This document shows positions 7,599-14,751 of a stretch of 64,000 nucleotides of DNA, piece after piece (the first letter of the stretch is position 1; each line of letters begins with the position of its first letter). A program made the translations under genes and the position numbers. The notes below the pieces were generated by a model that worked only from the letters and a program-made list of their open reading frames with translations, ran no database searches and was not told the DNA's origin. Source of the stretch: Actinophytocola sp049647105 (GTDB lineage: Bacteria > Actinomycetota > Actinomycetes > Mycobacteriales > Pseudonocardiaceae); contig NZ_JBARWZ010000328.1 of assembly GCF_049647105.1 (NCBI RefSeq), positions 14,888 through 78,887 on the forward strand. Direction: 5' to 3'.

Positions 7599-8289
7599 GG
7601 ACCACCAGCACGACGGTGGTGGCGAGTTCACCCGCGGCGCCGAGCACGTCGCCGGTGATCCCGCCGAATCGCTTCTTCGTGTGATGGACGAGGAGCACGA
7701 CGAGCCCGGTGGCGAGCACGATGGCCACCGGGCCTCGCCATCCTGTGACGATCGACGCCGCGGCCACCGCCACCACCCATGCGACGGGGACTGCGGCGGG
7801 CTGCGTCCCGGCGACGAGCGCGCCAAGCCCTTCCTGCCTTGCCGATGGCACGGCGTGGTGGCAGCAGATCGTGAACGCGACCCGCCCGGTGACGACGGCG
7901 AGCACCAGCGCTCGCCAGTCGTGGATGGCGGCGGACTGAGCGCCGAGGACGAGGACGATCGCGACGACGCCGAACGGGCCGACGGGGCCGTCCCGCATGA
8001 TGGCGAGAGCCTTCTCGGGGCCCTGGTAGGAGCCGAGCCCGTCTGCGGTGTCGGCCAGGCCGTCGAGGTGCATGCCTCGGGTGGCGAGTGCCAGGAACGC
8101 GACGACGAGTACGCCGCCGAGCAGACCCTTGTCGAGGAGGACGAGCAGGCCCGCGGCGGCGCCACCGAGGACCAGTCCCACGACCGGCGCCAGCCCGATG
8201 GCCCAGCGGGCCACGTCCCGGTCGACGTGCCGCGCGTGCACCGGCAGCACGGTCAACCAGGAGAAGGCGAGCCGCAGCCCGGCGAGCAT
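7591..8289 (-). CDS. cobS: Adenosylcobinamide-GDP ribazoletransferase (cobalamin synthase, 232 aa)
   Basis: This integral membrane enzyme joins adenosylcobinamide-GDP to alpha-ribazole(-phosphate) in the last stage of B12 assembly. The conserved acidic motif MHLDGLADTADGLG lies near residues 67-80, and FGGITGDVLGA is near the C-terminus, with about six hydrophobic helices between and around them. The start ATG at 8289 shares its A with the cobT stop (TGATG), showing translational coupling. It forms an operon with cobU and cobT, the nucleotide-loop assembly set. The start MLAGLRLAFSWLTVLPV is typical of the family. Confidence 0.95.
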   Translation of the reverse strand: MLAGLRLAFSWLTVLPVHARHVDRDVARWAIGLAPVVGLVLGGAAAGLLVLLDKGLLGGVLVVAFLALATRGMHLDGLADTADGLGSYQGPEKALAIMRDGPVGPFGVVAIVLVLGAQSAAIHDWRALVLAVVTGRVAFTICCHHAVPSARQEGLGALVAGTQPAAVPVAWVVAVAAASIVTGWRGPVAIVLATGLVVLLVHHTKKRFGGITGDVLGAAGELATTVVLVVLS

Positions 8290-9560
8290 CAGCTGTCGGA
8301 CGGCGGAGTGGCGTCGGGCTCCGCGTCCCGCGTCCCGCGCTCGGCGGCTTCCGCCCTGCGCTCCGCGGCCTGCGCCCTGCGCTCCGCGGCTTCCGCCCTG
8401 CGCTCGGCAGCCTCCGCCCTGCTCTCCGCGGTCTCCGGCTCGCTCTCGGCGTCTTCCTGGGTCGCGGCGTCTTCCGAGGGCTCCGGCTCGGCGTCTTCCG
8501 GTTCGGTTGCCTCCGGTTCCGCCGCGTCGGCCGCCGGGCCGCTCACGCCGGCGTCCGCGAACGTGGCCATGTCGGCCAGCACCTGGACGGCCATCGTGAG
8601 CAGGGGGATCGCGGCGGTGGCGCCGGAGCCCTCGCCAAGGCGCATGTCCATCTCCAGCAGCGGCTTCATGTCCAGCTGCTCCAGCACGAGCGAGTGCGCG
8701 GGCTCCGTCGACCGGTGCCCGGCCACCCACCACGCCCGCGCGCCCGGCGCCAGCTCCTCCGCCAGCAACGCGGCCGCGCCCGACACGATCCCGTCCAGCA
8801 CCACCGGGGTCCGCCGCACGGCGGCCTGTGCCAGGAACGCCGCCATCGCCGTGATGTCCGCGCCGGCGACCGTGCGCAGCAGCGCCACCGGGTCGGCCGT
8901 GACCGGCTTCGCGCGGCGGAGTGCGTCGCGGATCGCGGCGGTCTTGCGCATCCATGTCTGGTCGTCGATGCCCGTGCCACGGCCGACGACCGCGACCGGC
9001 TCCGTGCCGGTCAGCGCCGCCACCAGCACCGCGGCCGGGGTGGTGTTGCCGATGCCCATGTCGCCCGCGACCAGCAGATCCGCGCCCGAGTCGACCTCCT
9101 CGTCCGCGATCGCCTTACCCGCCGCCAGCGCGGCCTCGACCTCGTCCTCGGACAGCGCGTCCTCGCGGTCGATCGAGCCGGACGAGCGGCGCACCTTCTT
9201 CTCGCCCGCCGTGGTGTCGACCGCGACCGACATGTCCACGACCCGCACGGTCGCGCCCGCGATCCCGGCCAGCACGTTGATCGCCGCGCCACCCGCCTGG
9301 AAGTTCGCCACCATCTGCGCGGTGACCTCCGGCGGGTACGCCGAAACGCCCTTCGCCGCCACCCCGTGGTCACCGGCGAACACGACCACCCTCGAGCGCC
9401 GCAGCGGCCGCGGCGGGCACTCGCCCTGGCACGCGGCGAGCCAGGTGCCCAGCTCCTCGAGCCTGCCCAGCGCGCCGAGCGGCTTCGTGAGCCGCGCATG
9501 CCGTTCCTGGGCCGCCTGCCGCACTGACTCGTCGGGCTGGCTGACGACGTCGAACTCCAT
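8289..9560 (-). CDS. cobT: Nicotinate-nucleotide--dimethylbenzimidazole phosphoribosyltransferase with repetitive tail (423 aa)
   Basis: CobT activates the lower ligand of B12 by making alpha-ribazole phosphate. The catalytic domain (about 1-325) has SQPDESVRQAAQERHARLTKP at the start, GDMGIGNTTPA near the middle and LGEGSGATAA toward its end. The ATG at 9560 is chosen because ggagg lies 8-9 bases upstream. The protein is longer than the usual 350 or so residues: about 90 extra residues form an acidic Ala/Glu stretch followed by heptads of AERRAEA type. This tail is unlikely to be catalytic and may be a coiled coil. It overlaps cobS and follows cobU by 16 bases. Confidence 0.93.
   Translation of the reverse strand: MEFDVVSQPDESVRQAAQERHARLTKPLGALGRLEELGTWLAACQGECPPRPLRRSRVVVFAGDHGVAAKGVSAYPPEVTAQMVANFQAGGAAINVLAGIAGATVRVVDMSVAVDTTAGEKKVRRSSGSIDREDALSEDEVEAALAAGKAIADEEVDSGADLLVAGDMGIGNTTPAAVLVAALTGTEPVAVVGRGTGIDDQTWMRKTAAIRDALRRAKPVTADPVALLRTVAGADITAMAAFLAQAAVRRTPVVLDGIVSGAAALLAEELAPGARAWWVAGHRSTEPAHSLVLEQLDMKPLLEMDMRLGEGSGATAAIPLLTMAVQVLADMATFADAGVSGPAADAAEPEATEPEDAEPEPSEDAATQEDAESEPETAESRAEAAERRAEAAERRAQAAERRAEAAERGTRDAEPDATPPSDS
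8346..8450 (-). repeat. 21-bp tandem repeat inside cobT (heptad tail)
   Basis: Five 21-bp units run head to tail: 8346-8366, 8367-8387, 8388-8408, 8409-8429 and a degenerate fifth at 8430-8450. On the minus strand they encode AERRAEA-like heptads near the CobT C-terminus. The unit length keeps the frame. Confidence 0.85.
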
Positions 9561-9576
9561 CTGAGAATTCCTCCAG

Positions 9577-10089
9577 TCAGCGCAGTCGCAGCGGAAGACC
9601 GGCCACGAGTAGCGACACCGATGCGCACACTTCCGCAAGGCCCGCGTTCAGCGTGCCGAGCTGATCGCGGAAGAGCCTGCCAGAACGCGTCGCGGGCACC
9701 ACGCCGAGGCCGACCTCCGACGACACCAGGACCAGTTCCGCCCGGCAGTCCGCGACCGAGGCGACCAGCCGGTCGCACTCGCGGCGCACCCCTCCGAGAT
9801 CGCCGTCCCACGCGTGGTGGTCGTCCATCACGCTGGTCAGCCAGGTCGCGACGTCGTCGACCAGCACCGGGCCGTGCGCGGTGGTGAGGTAGCCGGGCAG
9901 GTCCGGGGGCTCGACCGTGCGCCAGCCCGGCGGGCGGCGGGCGACGTGCGCGGCGATGCGGGCCTGCCATTCGGTGTCGGCCGGGTCCACGCGGGCCGTC
10001 GCCACGTAGGTGGCATCGTCGGCGGTCAGGAGTCCCTCGGCGTGCGCGGACTTACCGGACCGGGCACCGCCGAGCACCAGGGTGGTCAC
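9577..10089 (-). CDS. cobU: Adenosylcobinamide kinase / guanylyltransferase (170 aa)
   Basis: This bifunctional cytosolic enzyme phosphorylates adenosylcobinamide and then transfers GMP to it. The P-loop GGARSGKS is at residues 7-14, and the histidine that carries GMP in the family is most likely H48 in RIAAHVARRP. The length is normal. It is the first gene of the cobU-cobT-cobS operon. Its GTG has no Shine-Dalgarno but a TAGCGT box 6 bases upstream. That promoter overlaps the one for the small gene on the other strand. Confidence 0.94.
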   Translation of the reverse strand: MTTLVLGGARSGKSAHAEGLLTADDATYVATARVDPADTEWQARIAAHVARRPPGWRTVEPPDLPGYLTTAHGPVLVDDVATWLTSVMDDHHAWDGDLGGVRRECDRLVASVADCRAELVLVSSEVGLGVVPATRSGRLFRDQLGTLNAGLAEVCASVSLLVAGLPLRLR

Positions 10090-10095
10090 GGCCGC

Positions 10096-10101
10096 ACGCT
10101 A
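10096..10101 (-). promoter_or_regulatory. Leaderless -10 element (TAGCGT) of the cobUTS operon
   Basis: On the minus strand TAGCGT ends 6 bases before the cobU GTG. It overlaps TATCTT (10100-10105, plus strand), which stands 8 bases before the GTG at 10114, so the two divergent genes may compete for polymerase. Confidence 0.55.
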
Positions 10102-10113
10102 TCTTGTGCGGCC

Positions 10114-10287
10114 GTGACCTACCGCTGGAGCCAGGACGGTTCGCCCACCTTCGACGACCAGGCCGCCGCCGAGGAGTGGCTGTCGGCCAGCTGGCAGGAC
10201 CTCCGCGACGCGGGCGTCGACGAGGTGACCCTGCTGGACGGCGACGAGGTCGTCTACGGGCCGATGAGCCTCCACCCCGAGGGCTGA
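10114..10287 (+). CDS. Small acidic protein of unknown function (57 aa)
   Basis: The GTG start gives MTYRWSQDGSPTF, and the protein ends YGPMSLHPEG. It is acidic with no membrane segment or cysteine, and appears to be one compact alpha/beta unit. It is divergent from cobU and converges on the aldo/keto reductase gene with 9 bases between them. Strong third-position GC supports coding. I recognise no family. Confidence 0.65.
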   Translation: MTYRWSQDGSPTFDDQAAAEEWLSASWQDLRDAGVDEVTLLDGDEVVYGPMSLHPEG

Positions 10288-10296
10288 GCCAGTCCG

Positions 10297-11283
10297 TCAG
10301 CCCGTGCGCGAGGGGTCGCGCATGATGACGCCGTCGAGGGCGTCGTCGATCTTCTTCAGCACGTCGGCTTCGAGCCGCACGCCAGCGGCCTTGACGTTCT
10401 CGTGCACCTGCTCGGGCCGGGTGGCGCCGATGATCGCCGAGGACACGTTCTGGTTCTGCAGCACCCACGCGACCGCCAGCTGCGCCATCGACAGGTCCAG
10501 CTCCTCGGCGATCGGCCTGAGGTCCTGGACCTTCGCCAGCAGCTCGTCGTTCCGCAGGAAGCGGGCGATGAACTCCTTGCCGCTCTTCTCGTCGGTGGCG
10601 CGCGAGCCCTCTGGCGGCGGCTGACCCGGCTGGTACTTGCCGGTGAGCACGCCCTGCGCGATCGGCGACCACACGATCTGGCCGAGCCCCGCCTCCTCGC
10701 TCGCCGGGATGACCTCGGACTCGATGACCCGCCACAGCATCGAGTACTGCGGCTGGTTGGAGATCAACGGCACCCTCAGCTCGCGGGCCAGCTCGGCGGC
10801 CGCCGTGATCTGCCCGGCGGTCCACTCGGACACTCCGATGTAGAGCACCTTGCCCGCGCGGACCAGGTCCGCGAACGCGAGGAACGTCTCCTCGAGCGAG
10901 ACGCTGCTGTCGAACCGGTGGGCCTGGTAGAGGTCGACGTAGTCGGTCTGGAGACGTGTCAGCGACGCGTTCGCCGACTCGATGATGTGCTTGCGGCCGA
11001 GCCCCTTGTCGTTGGGACCGCCGGGCCCGGTCGGCCAGAACACCTTCGTGAAGATCTCCAGGCTCTCCCGCCGCTGCCCGGCGAGCGCCCGCCCCAGCAC
11101 GGACTCGGCGCGCGTGTTCGCGTACACATCGGCGGTATCGAAGGTCGTTATTCCCGCGTCGAGGGCGGCCTTCACACAGGCGAGCGCCTGCTCCTCCTCG
11201 ACCTGGGACCCGTGCGTGATCCAGTTCCCGTAGGAGATCTCACTGACACTGAGGCCGCTACGGCCAAGACGACGAAACTCCAT
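10297..11283 (-). CDS. Aldo/keto reductase (328 aa)
   Basis: This NADPH-dependent (alpha/beta)8 oxidoreductase resembles the potassium-channel beta-subunit/YghZ branch. The catalytic tetrad is visible: D49 and Y54 in FDTADVY, K80 in IFTKVF and H122 in YQAHRFD. The cofactor-binding C-terminal part includes VSSAIIGATRPEQV. Length is normal. The ATG at 11283 has no ribosome-binding site but a TAGGTT box 6 bases before it. The physiological substrate cannot be told from sequence; detoxification of small aldehydes or sugars is the usual guess. It stands alone between the cob genes and the SDR gene. Confidence 0.93.
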   Translation of the reverse strand: MEFRRLGRSGLSVSEISYGNWITHGSQVEEEQALACVKAALDAGITTFDTADVYANTRAESVLGRALAGQRRESLEIFTKVFWPTGPGGPNDKGLGRKHIIESANASLTRLQTDYVDLYQAHRFDSSVSLEETFLAFADLVRAGKVLYIGVSEWTAGQITAAAELARELRVPLISNQPQYSMLWRVIESEVIPASEEAGLGQIVWSPIAQGVLTGKYQPGQPPPEGSRATDEKSGKEFIARFLRNDELLAKVQDLRPIAEELDLSMAQLAVAWVLQNQNVSSAIIGATRPEQVHENVKAAGVRLEADVLKKIDDALDGVIMRDPSRTG

Positions 11284-11289
11284 GCCCCC

Positions 11290-11295
11290 AACCTA
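11290..11295 (-). promoter_or_regulatory. Leaderless -10 element (TAGGTT) of the aldo/keto reductase
   Basis: TAGGTT on the minus strand ends 6 bases before the ATG at 11283. There is no Shine-Dalgarno. Confidence 0.6.
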
Positions 11296-11321
11296 GTGTC
11301 CCGAACGGTTGGACTCGCGGG

Positions 11322-12122
11322 TCAGCGGCGGAAGCCGCCTTCCGTGTTCAGGACCTGGCCGGTGATCCAGCGTGCCTCGTCCGTGGCCAGCCAGGCGATC
11401 AGGCGGGCCGGGTCGTCCGGCTCACCCCATCGGCCGGCCGGGAAGCGGGCCGCCACCTCGGCCTTCGTCTCCCCCGACGCGTAGCCGGTGTCGACCGGGC
11501 CCGGGTTGACCGAGTTCACCGTGATGCCCTGGTCGGCCAGCTCGTCGGCCAGCGTCGCCGTGATCGACCACAGCGCGCCCTTGCTCGCCGCGTACGCCAC
11601 CTCGTCGGGCATCGGCCCCTGGTTCTGGCCCGATGTCATGAACACCAGGCGCCCCGGCCCGCCGAGCGCCGCGAACGACCGCGCGAGCAGGATCGACGCC
11701 CGTGCGTTCACCGCCCAGTGCGCGTCCAGCATCGCCGCCGTCTGGCTCGACAGTGGACCGTCCGAACCGGACAGCGCCTGGTTGCACACCACGATGTCCA
11801 GCCCGCCGAGCTCCGCAACCACCGCGTCGACCAGCGCGGCGGGCCCTTCGGCGGCGGCAAGGTCCGCCGACCCGTGCGCGACCGGCGCGGACGCCACCTC
11901 ACGCACCCCGTCGACCACGGCCGCGACGTCGTCCGCGCCCCACGGCTGCGCCGCGTCGTGCGGGGAGTAGTGGTGGACGTACACGCTCGCCCCGTACGCG
12001 GCGAGCAGCCTGCACGTCGCGTACCCGATGCCTGCCCGCCGGGACGCGCCCGTCACCAGCGCCACCCGCCCCCGCAACGGAAACGGGTCGCGACCTGGCT
12101 CAGGCAATCTTGTCTCCGGCAC
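11322..12122 (-). CDS. Short-chain dehydrogenase/reductase (266 aa)
   Basis: A classical SDR: the NAD(P) motif TGASRRAGIG is at about 24-33, the active-site serine S164 is in VFMTSGQNQG, and the catalytic pair Y177/K181 is in YAASK. The C-terminal PGPVDTGYAS and GQVLNTEGGF are typical of the FabG-like group. The frame begins at GTG 12122, overlapping the DUF3043 stop by 23 bases. A TTG five codons later, with ggaga 5 bases upstream, may be the true start and would reduce the overlap to 8 bases. Coupling to the DUF3043 gene is likely; the substrate is unknown. Confidence 0.9.
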   Translation of the reverse strand: MPETRLPEPGRDPFPLRGRVALVTGASRRAGIGYATCRLLAAYGASVYVHHYSPHDAAQPWGADDVAAVVDGVREVASAPVAHGSADLAAAEGPAALVDAVVAELGGLDIVVCNQALSGSDGPLSSQTAAMLDAHWAVNARASILLARSFAALGGPGRLVFMTSGQNQGPMPDEVAYAASKGALWSITATLADELADQGITVNSVNPGPVDTGYASGETKAEVAARFPAGRWGEPDDPARLIAWLATDEARWITGQVLNTEGGFRR

Positions 12123-12750
12123 GCACCTTCGGCTTCGGCACCCGCAGCTTGCGCAGCTGCGACGCCCTGATGAACGAGTACCAGCCGATCGACAGCCCGC
12201 GCACCGGCTCCTTCGGGAACTTCGCCCGGACCTGCCGCGTGATGCGGCTGCCGAGCAGGATGCCCTCGATGATCATCGCGACGAGCATCAGCAGGCACAG
12301 CAGCGTCGTGAAGCTCTGCACCCTCGGGTCCGGCACCAGCAGCGCGACGAAGATCAGGATCGCGAGCGGCATGAACAGCCCGAGCAGGTTGCGGCGTGAG
12401 TCCACTGAGTCCCGGATGAACGACTTGACCGGCCCTCGGTCGCGCGGCATCAGGTACTTCTCGTCGCCCGCCATCATGCGTTCGCGCTGTGTGGCGCGGA
12501 TCTCCCGGCGCTTGGCGGAGAGCTCCTTGCGCTCGTCCTTGTTGCCGCGCGCCCGCTTCATCGCCTCGCGGGTCGTGCGTGGCGGCGGCGCGACCGGGCC
12601 GCGCTTGCGCTGCTCGGCCTCGCGGCGCTTCGGCGTCGGACGGCCCTTGCCCGGCGTGTGGGCCTTGTTCTGGGCGGCTTCCTCCTCCGCGGGGTCGACG
12701 ACGGCATCGGCGTCGGTGGTCTCTGCTTCTTTGCGGCGAAGGAACCTCAC
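12100..12750 (-). CDS. DUF3043 membrane protein (216 aa)
   Basis: The N-terminal 120 residues are highly charged and probably cytoplasmic (MRFLRRKEAE, then KRREAEQRKRG). Two transmembrane helices follow at about 122-140 and 147-166, then a basic tail. This matches the actinobacterial DUF3043 family, whose gene lies at this place in the mycobacterial order (near Rv2206, from memory). Function is unknown. The GTG has a TACCCT box 7 bases upstream and no ribosome-binding site. It is divergent from glycerate kinase and overlaps the SDR gene downstream. Confidence 0.9.
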   Translation of the reverse strand: MRFLRRKEAETTDADAVVDPAEEEAAQNKAHTPGKGRPTPKRREAEQRKRGPVAPPPRTTREAMKRARGNKDERKELSAKRREIRATQRERMMAGDEKYLMPRDRGPVKSFIRDSVDSRRNLLGLFMPLAILIFVALLVPDPRVQSFTTLLCLLMLVAMIIEGILLGSRITRQVRAKFPKEPVRGLSIGWYSFIRASQLRKLRVPKPKVRAGDKIA

Positions 12751-12757
12751 ACGCCAG

Positions 12758-12763
12758 AGGGTA
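12758..12763 (-). promoter_or_regulatory. Leaderless -10 element (TACCCT) of the DUF3043-SDR unit
   Basis: TACCCT on the minus strand ends 7 bases before the GTG at 12750. The divergent glycerate kinase box begins 13 bases farther on, so two opposed -10 boxes share a 38-bp gap. Confidence 0.6.
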
Positions 12764-12776
12764 AAGGAGGCGCGAC

Positions 12777-12782
12777 TACGCT
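12777..12782 (+). promoter_or_regulatory. Leaderless -10 element (TACGCT) of glycerate kinase
   Basis: TACGCT ends 6 bases before the ATG at 12789. A ggagg at 12766-12770 is too far upstream to serve as a ribosome-binding site. Confidence 0.6.
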
Positions 12783-12788
12783 CTGACC

Positions 12789-13898
12789 ATGCGGGTCCTG
12801 ATCGCTCCTGACTGCTTCGGTGGGACGTTGACCGCGCCGGAGGCCGCGGCGGCCATCGCCGCCGGATGGCGCGGCGGTGCGCCGGAGGACGAGCTCACCC
12901 TCTGCCCACTCGCCGACGGCGGTCCCGGCTTCGTCGACGTGCTGTACTCCGCGCTCGGCGGGCACCTCCGGCACCGTTCGGTCTCCGGCCCACTCGGGGC
13001 GTTCACCGACGCCGTCTGGCTCGAACACGACGGCACGGCTTACATCGAGTGCGCGCAGGCCTGCGGCCTGACGCTGGTCCCGAAGGACGAACGGGACGCG
13101 GTCGGTGCCCACACGATGGGTGTCGGCGAGATGATCAGGCACGCGCTCGACTCCGGCGTGCACACGATCGTCGTCGGGCTCGGCGGCTCCGGCAGCACCG
13201 ACGGCGGCTCCGGCCTGTTCCACGCGCTCGGCGCGATCCCGGTCGGCGAGGACGGCGAACCTCTTCCCCCCGGTGGCGGCCCGCTGATCGACGCCACCCG
13301 GCTCGTCGGCGACGTCGACCTGCGGGGCGTCAAGCTCATCGCCGCGTCCGACGTGGAGAACCCACTGCTCGGCAAGGAGGGCGCCGCGCGGGTCTTCGGT
13401 CCGCAGAAAGGCGCGGACGACCTGGCCGTCCGCAGGCTGGAGCGGTCGCTGACCAGGTGGGCGGACCTCCTCGGCGGGGTCGCTGGGCGCGACATCCGGA
13501 ACGAACCGGGCGCGGGTGCCGCCGGTGGCCTCGGCGCCGCGCTCATCGCACTCGGCGCCACCGTCGAGTCGGGTGCGGGCGTGGTCCGGCGGCTCACGGG
13601 CCTCGACAAGGCGCTCGACCAGGCACAGCTCGTCGTCACCGGCGAGGGCAGCTTCGACTTCCAGTCCCTTCGCGGCAAACTCGTGACCAGGGTCTCCGGC
13701 GCGGCTTCCGAGCGCGGCGTGCCGTGCCTGGTGCTCGCCGGTCAGGTCAGCGTCGGCCGCCGCAGGGCCGCGTCGGCAGGCGTCAAGCAGGCATATGCGG
13801 TCGCGGAGCACGCCGGTTCGGCCGAGGCGTCGCTCGCCGACCCGGCCGGCACGCTCACGCGGCTCGCGACGCAGGTGGCCGGACAGTGGCGGCAGTAA
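12789..13898 (+). CDS. glxK: Glycerate kinase, GlxK/GarK family (369 aa)
   Basis: This enzyme phosphorylates D-glycerate (to 2- or 3-phosphoglycerate depending on subgroup), feeding it into glycolysis. Family marks are the start MRVLIAPDCFGGTLTAPEAA, the CPLADGGPG loop, the glycine-rich VGLGGSGSTDGGSG near residues 126-139 and VTGEGSFDFQSLRGK near 281-295. Length is normal. The position matches the glycerate-kinase-like gene in the mycobacterial order. Which product isomer it makes cannot be read from the sequence. Confidence 0.94.
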   Translation: MRVLIAPDCFGGTLTAPEAAAAIAAGWRGGAPEDELTLCPLADGGPGFVDVLYSALGGHLRHRSVSGPLGAFTDAVWLEHDGTAYIECAQACGLTLVPKDERDAVGAHTMGVGEMIRHALDSGVHTIVVGLGGSGSTDGGSGLFHALGAIPVGEDGEPLPPGGGPLIDATRLVGDVDLRGVKLIAASDVENPLLGKEGAARVFGPQKGADDLAVRRLERSLTRWADLLGGVAGRDIRNEPGAGAAGGLGAALIALGATVESGAGVVRRLTGLDKALDQAQLVVTGEGSFDFQSLRGKLVTRVSGAASERGVPCLVLAGQVSVGRRRAASAGVKQAYAVAEHAGSAEASLADPAGTLTRLATQVAGQWRQ

Positions 13899-14010
13899 CA
13901 GCCGGCTTCGACGCACATGTGTCACCATGGGATGACAAGCACGGGGAATAAACCACGGTTCGGCCGAGATTGACCCCAGATAGTAGGAGCCGACAGGTCG
14001 AGGGAGAACC

Positions 14011-14373
14011 ATGACGACCGCCCAGGAGAACACCACCGAGACGGAGACGCACGGCGTACTCATGTCGGACGCGGCTGCCAGCAAGGCCAAGGCCCTGCTG
14101 GACCAGGAAGGTCGCGACGACATGCACCTGCGTATCGCCGTTCAGCCTGGTGGCTGCGCCGGCCTGCGCTATCAGCTCTTCTTCGACGAGCGCACGCTTG
14201 ACGGGGACCTGTTCCGGGACTTCAACGGCCTCAAGGTGGCCGTGGACCGGATGAGCGCCCCGTACGTCCAGGGCGCCACGATCGACTTCGTCGACACGAT
14301 CGAAAAGCAGGGCTTCACCATCGACAACCCCAATGCCGGTGGTTCCTGCGCGTGCGGTGACTCGTTCCACTGA
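14011..14373 (+). CDS. erpA: A-type iron-sulfur carrier/insertion protein (HesB/IscA/ErpA, 120 aa)
   Basis: This cytosolic protein delivers Fe-S clusters to apoproteins. The three family cysteines are present: C49 in QPGGCAGLRY and C113 and C115 in GGSCACGDSF, the standard CxC end. The start ATG is preceded by gagggag at good spacing. Length is normal. It is next to glycerate kinase, as in mycobacteria, and close to the respiratory Rieske and cytochrome genes, which need cluster delivery. The symbol is by similarity; no functional separation from IscA or SufA is possible here. Confidence 0.92.
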   Translation: MTTAQENTTETETHGVLMSDAAASKAKALLDQEGRDDMHLRIAVQPGGCAGLRYQLFFDERTLDGDLFRDFNGLKVAVDRMSAPYVQGATIDFVDTIEKQGFTIDNPNAGGSCACGDSFH

Positions 14374-14392
14374 GTCGCTGACTGTTCCACGG

Positions 14393-14424
14393 CACGGGCC
14401 GCGACGAACTCGTCGCGGCCCGTG
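14393..14424. terminator. Strong hairpin terminator between erpA and the 56-aa gene
   Basis: A perfect 13-bp stem (cacgggccgcgac / gtcgcggcccgtg) with loop gaactc lies 19 bases after the erpA stop and just before the stop of the convergent small gene. No T-tract follows. It can serve both strands. Confidence 0.7.
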
Positions 14425-14428
14425 GTCG

Positions 14429-14599
14429 TCATACGTACTCTTCCAGGTCGTTCACCTGGGCGAATGTCGTCTCGTTCACTTCCCACGGCGCGGGTTCCCG
14501 CTGGCCGGGGAGAGTCGGTCCGCCGTCCCGGAGGGTCGGTGGGATGTCGGCGCAGTCCGCGATGAGCTCGGCGAACGACTCGGCTTCATGTGAGGTCAC
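14429..14599 (-). CDS. Small acidic protein of unknown function (56 aa)
   Basis: The frame from GTG 14599 gives MTSHEAESFAELIADCAD, then IPPTLRDGGPTLPGQREP, then APWEVNETTF and ends AQVNDLEEYV. It is strongly acidic with one cysteine and no membrane segment. Support comes from actinobacterial codon bias, a hairpin placed just past its stop, and a TAGATT box exactly 6 bases before the GTG, the same leaderless arrangement as its neighbours. Both flanking genes point such that this fills an otherwise empty gap. No family recognised. Confidence 0.7.
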   Translation of the reverse strand: MTSHEAESFAELIADCADIPPTLRDGGPTLPGQREPAPWEVNETTFAQVNDLEEYV

Positions 14600-14605
14600 C
14601 GCTCG

Positions 14606-14611
14606 AATCTA
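14606..14611 (-). promoter_or_regulatory. Leaderless -10 element (TAGATT) of the 56-aa gene
   Basis: TAGATT on the minus strand ends 6 bases before the GTG at 14599, matching the pattern found at other starts in this window. Confidence 0.55.
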
Positions 14612-14751
14612 GGTCGAACGCCTCCGGTCGCACACCCTTACCAATCGGTAGTGTCCAGTGAATGCCCTATAGAGGCTTGACTGGTCTGGGCCACTATCGT
14701 TGGTAACCGCCATTCACAGCTACTGACGACCACCAGACAGGGGAATCCCTC

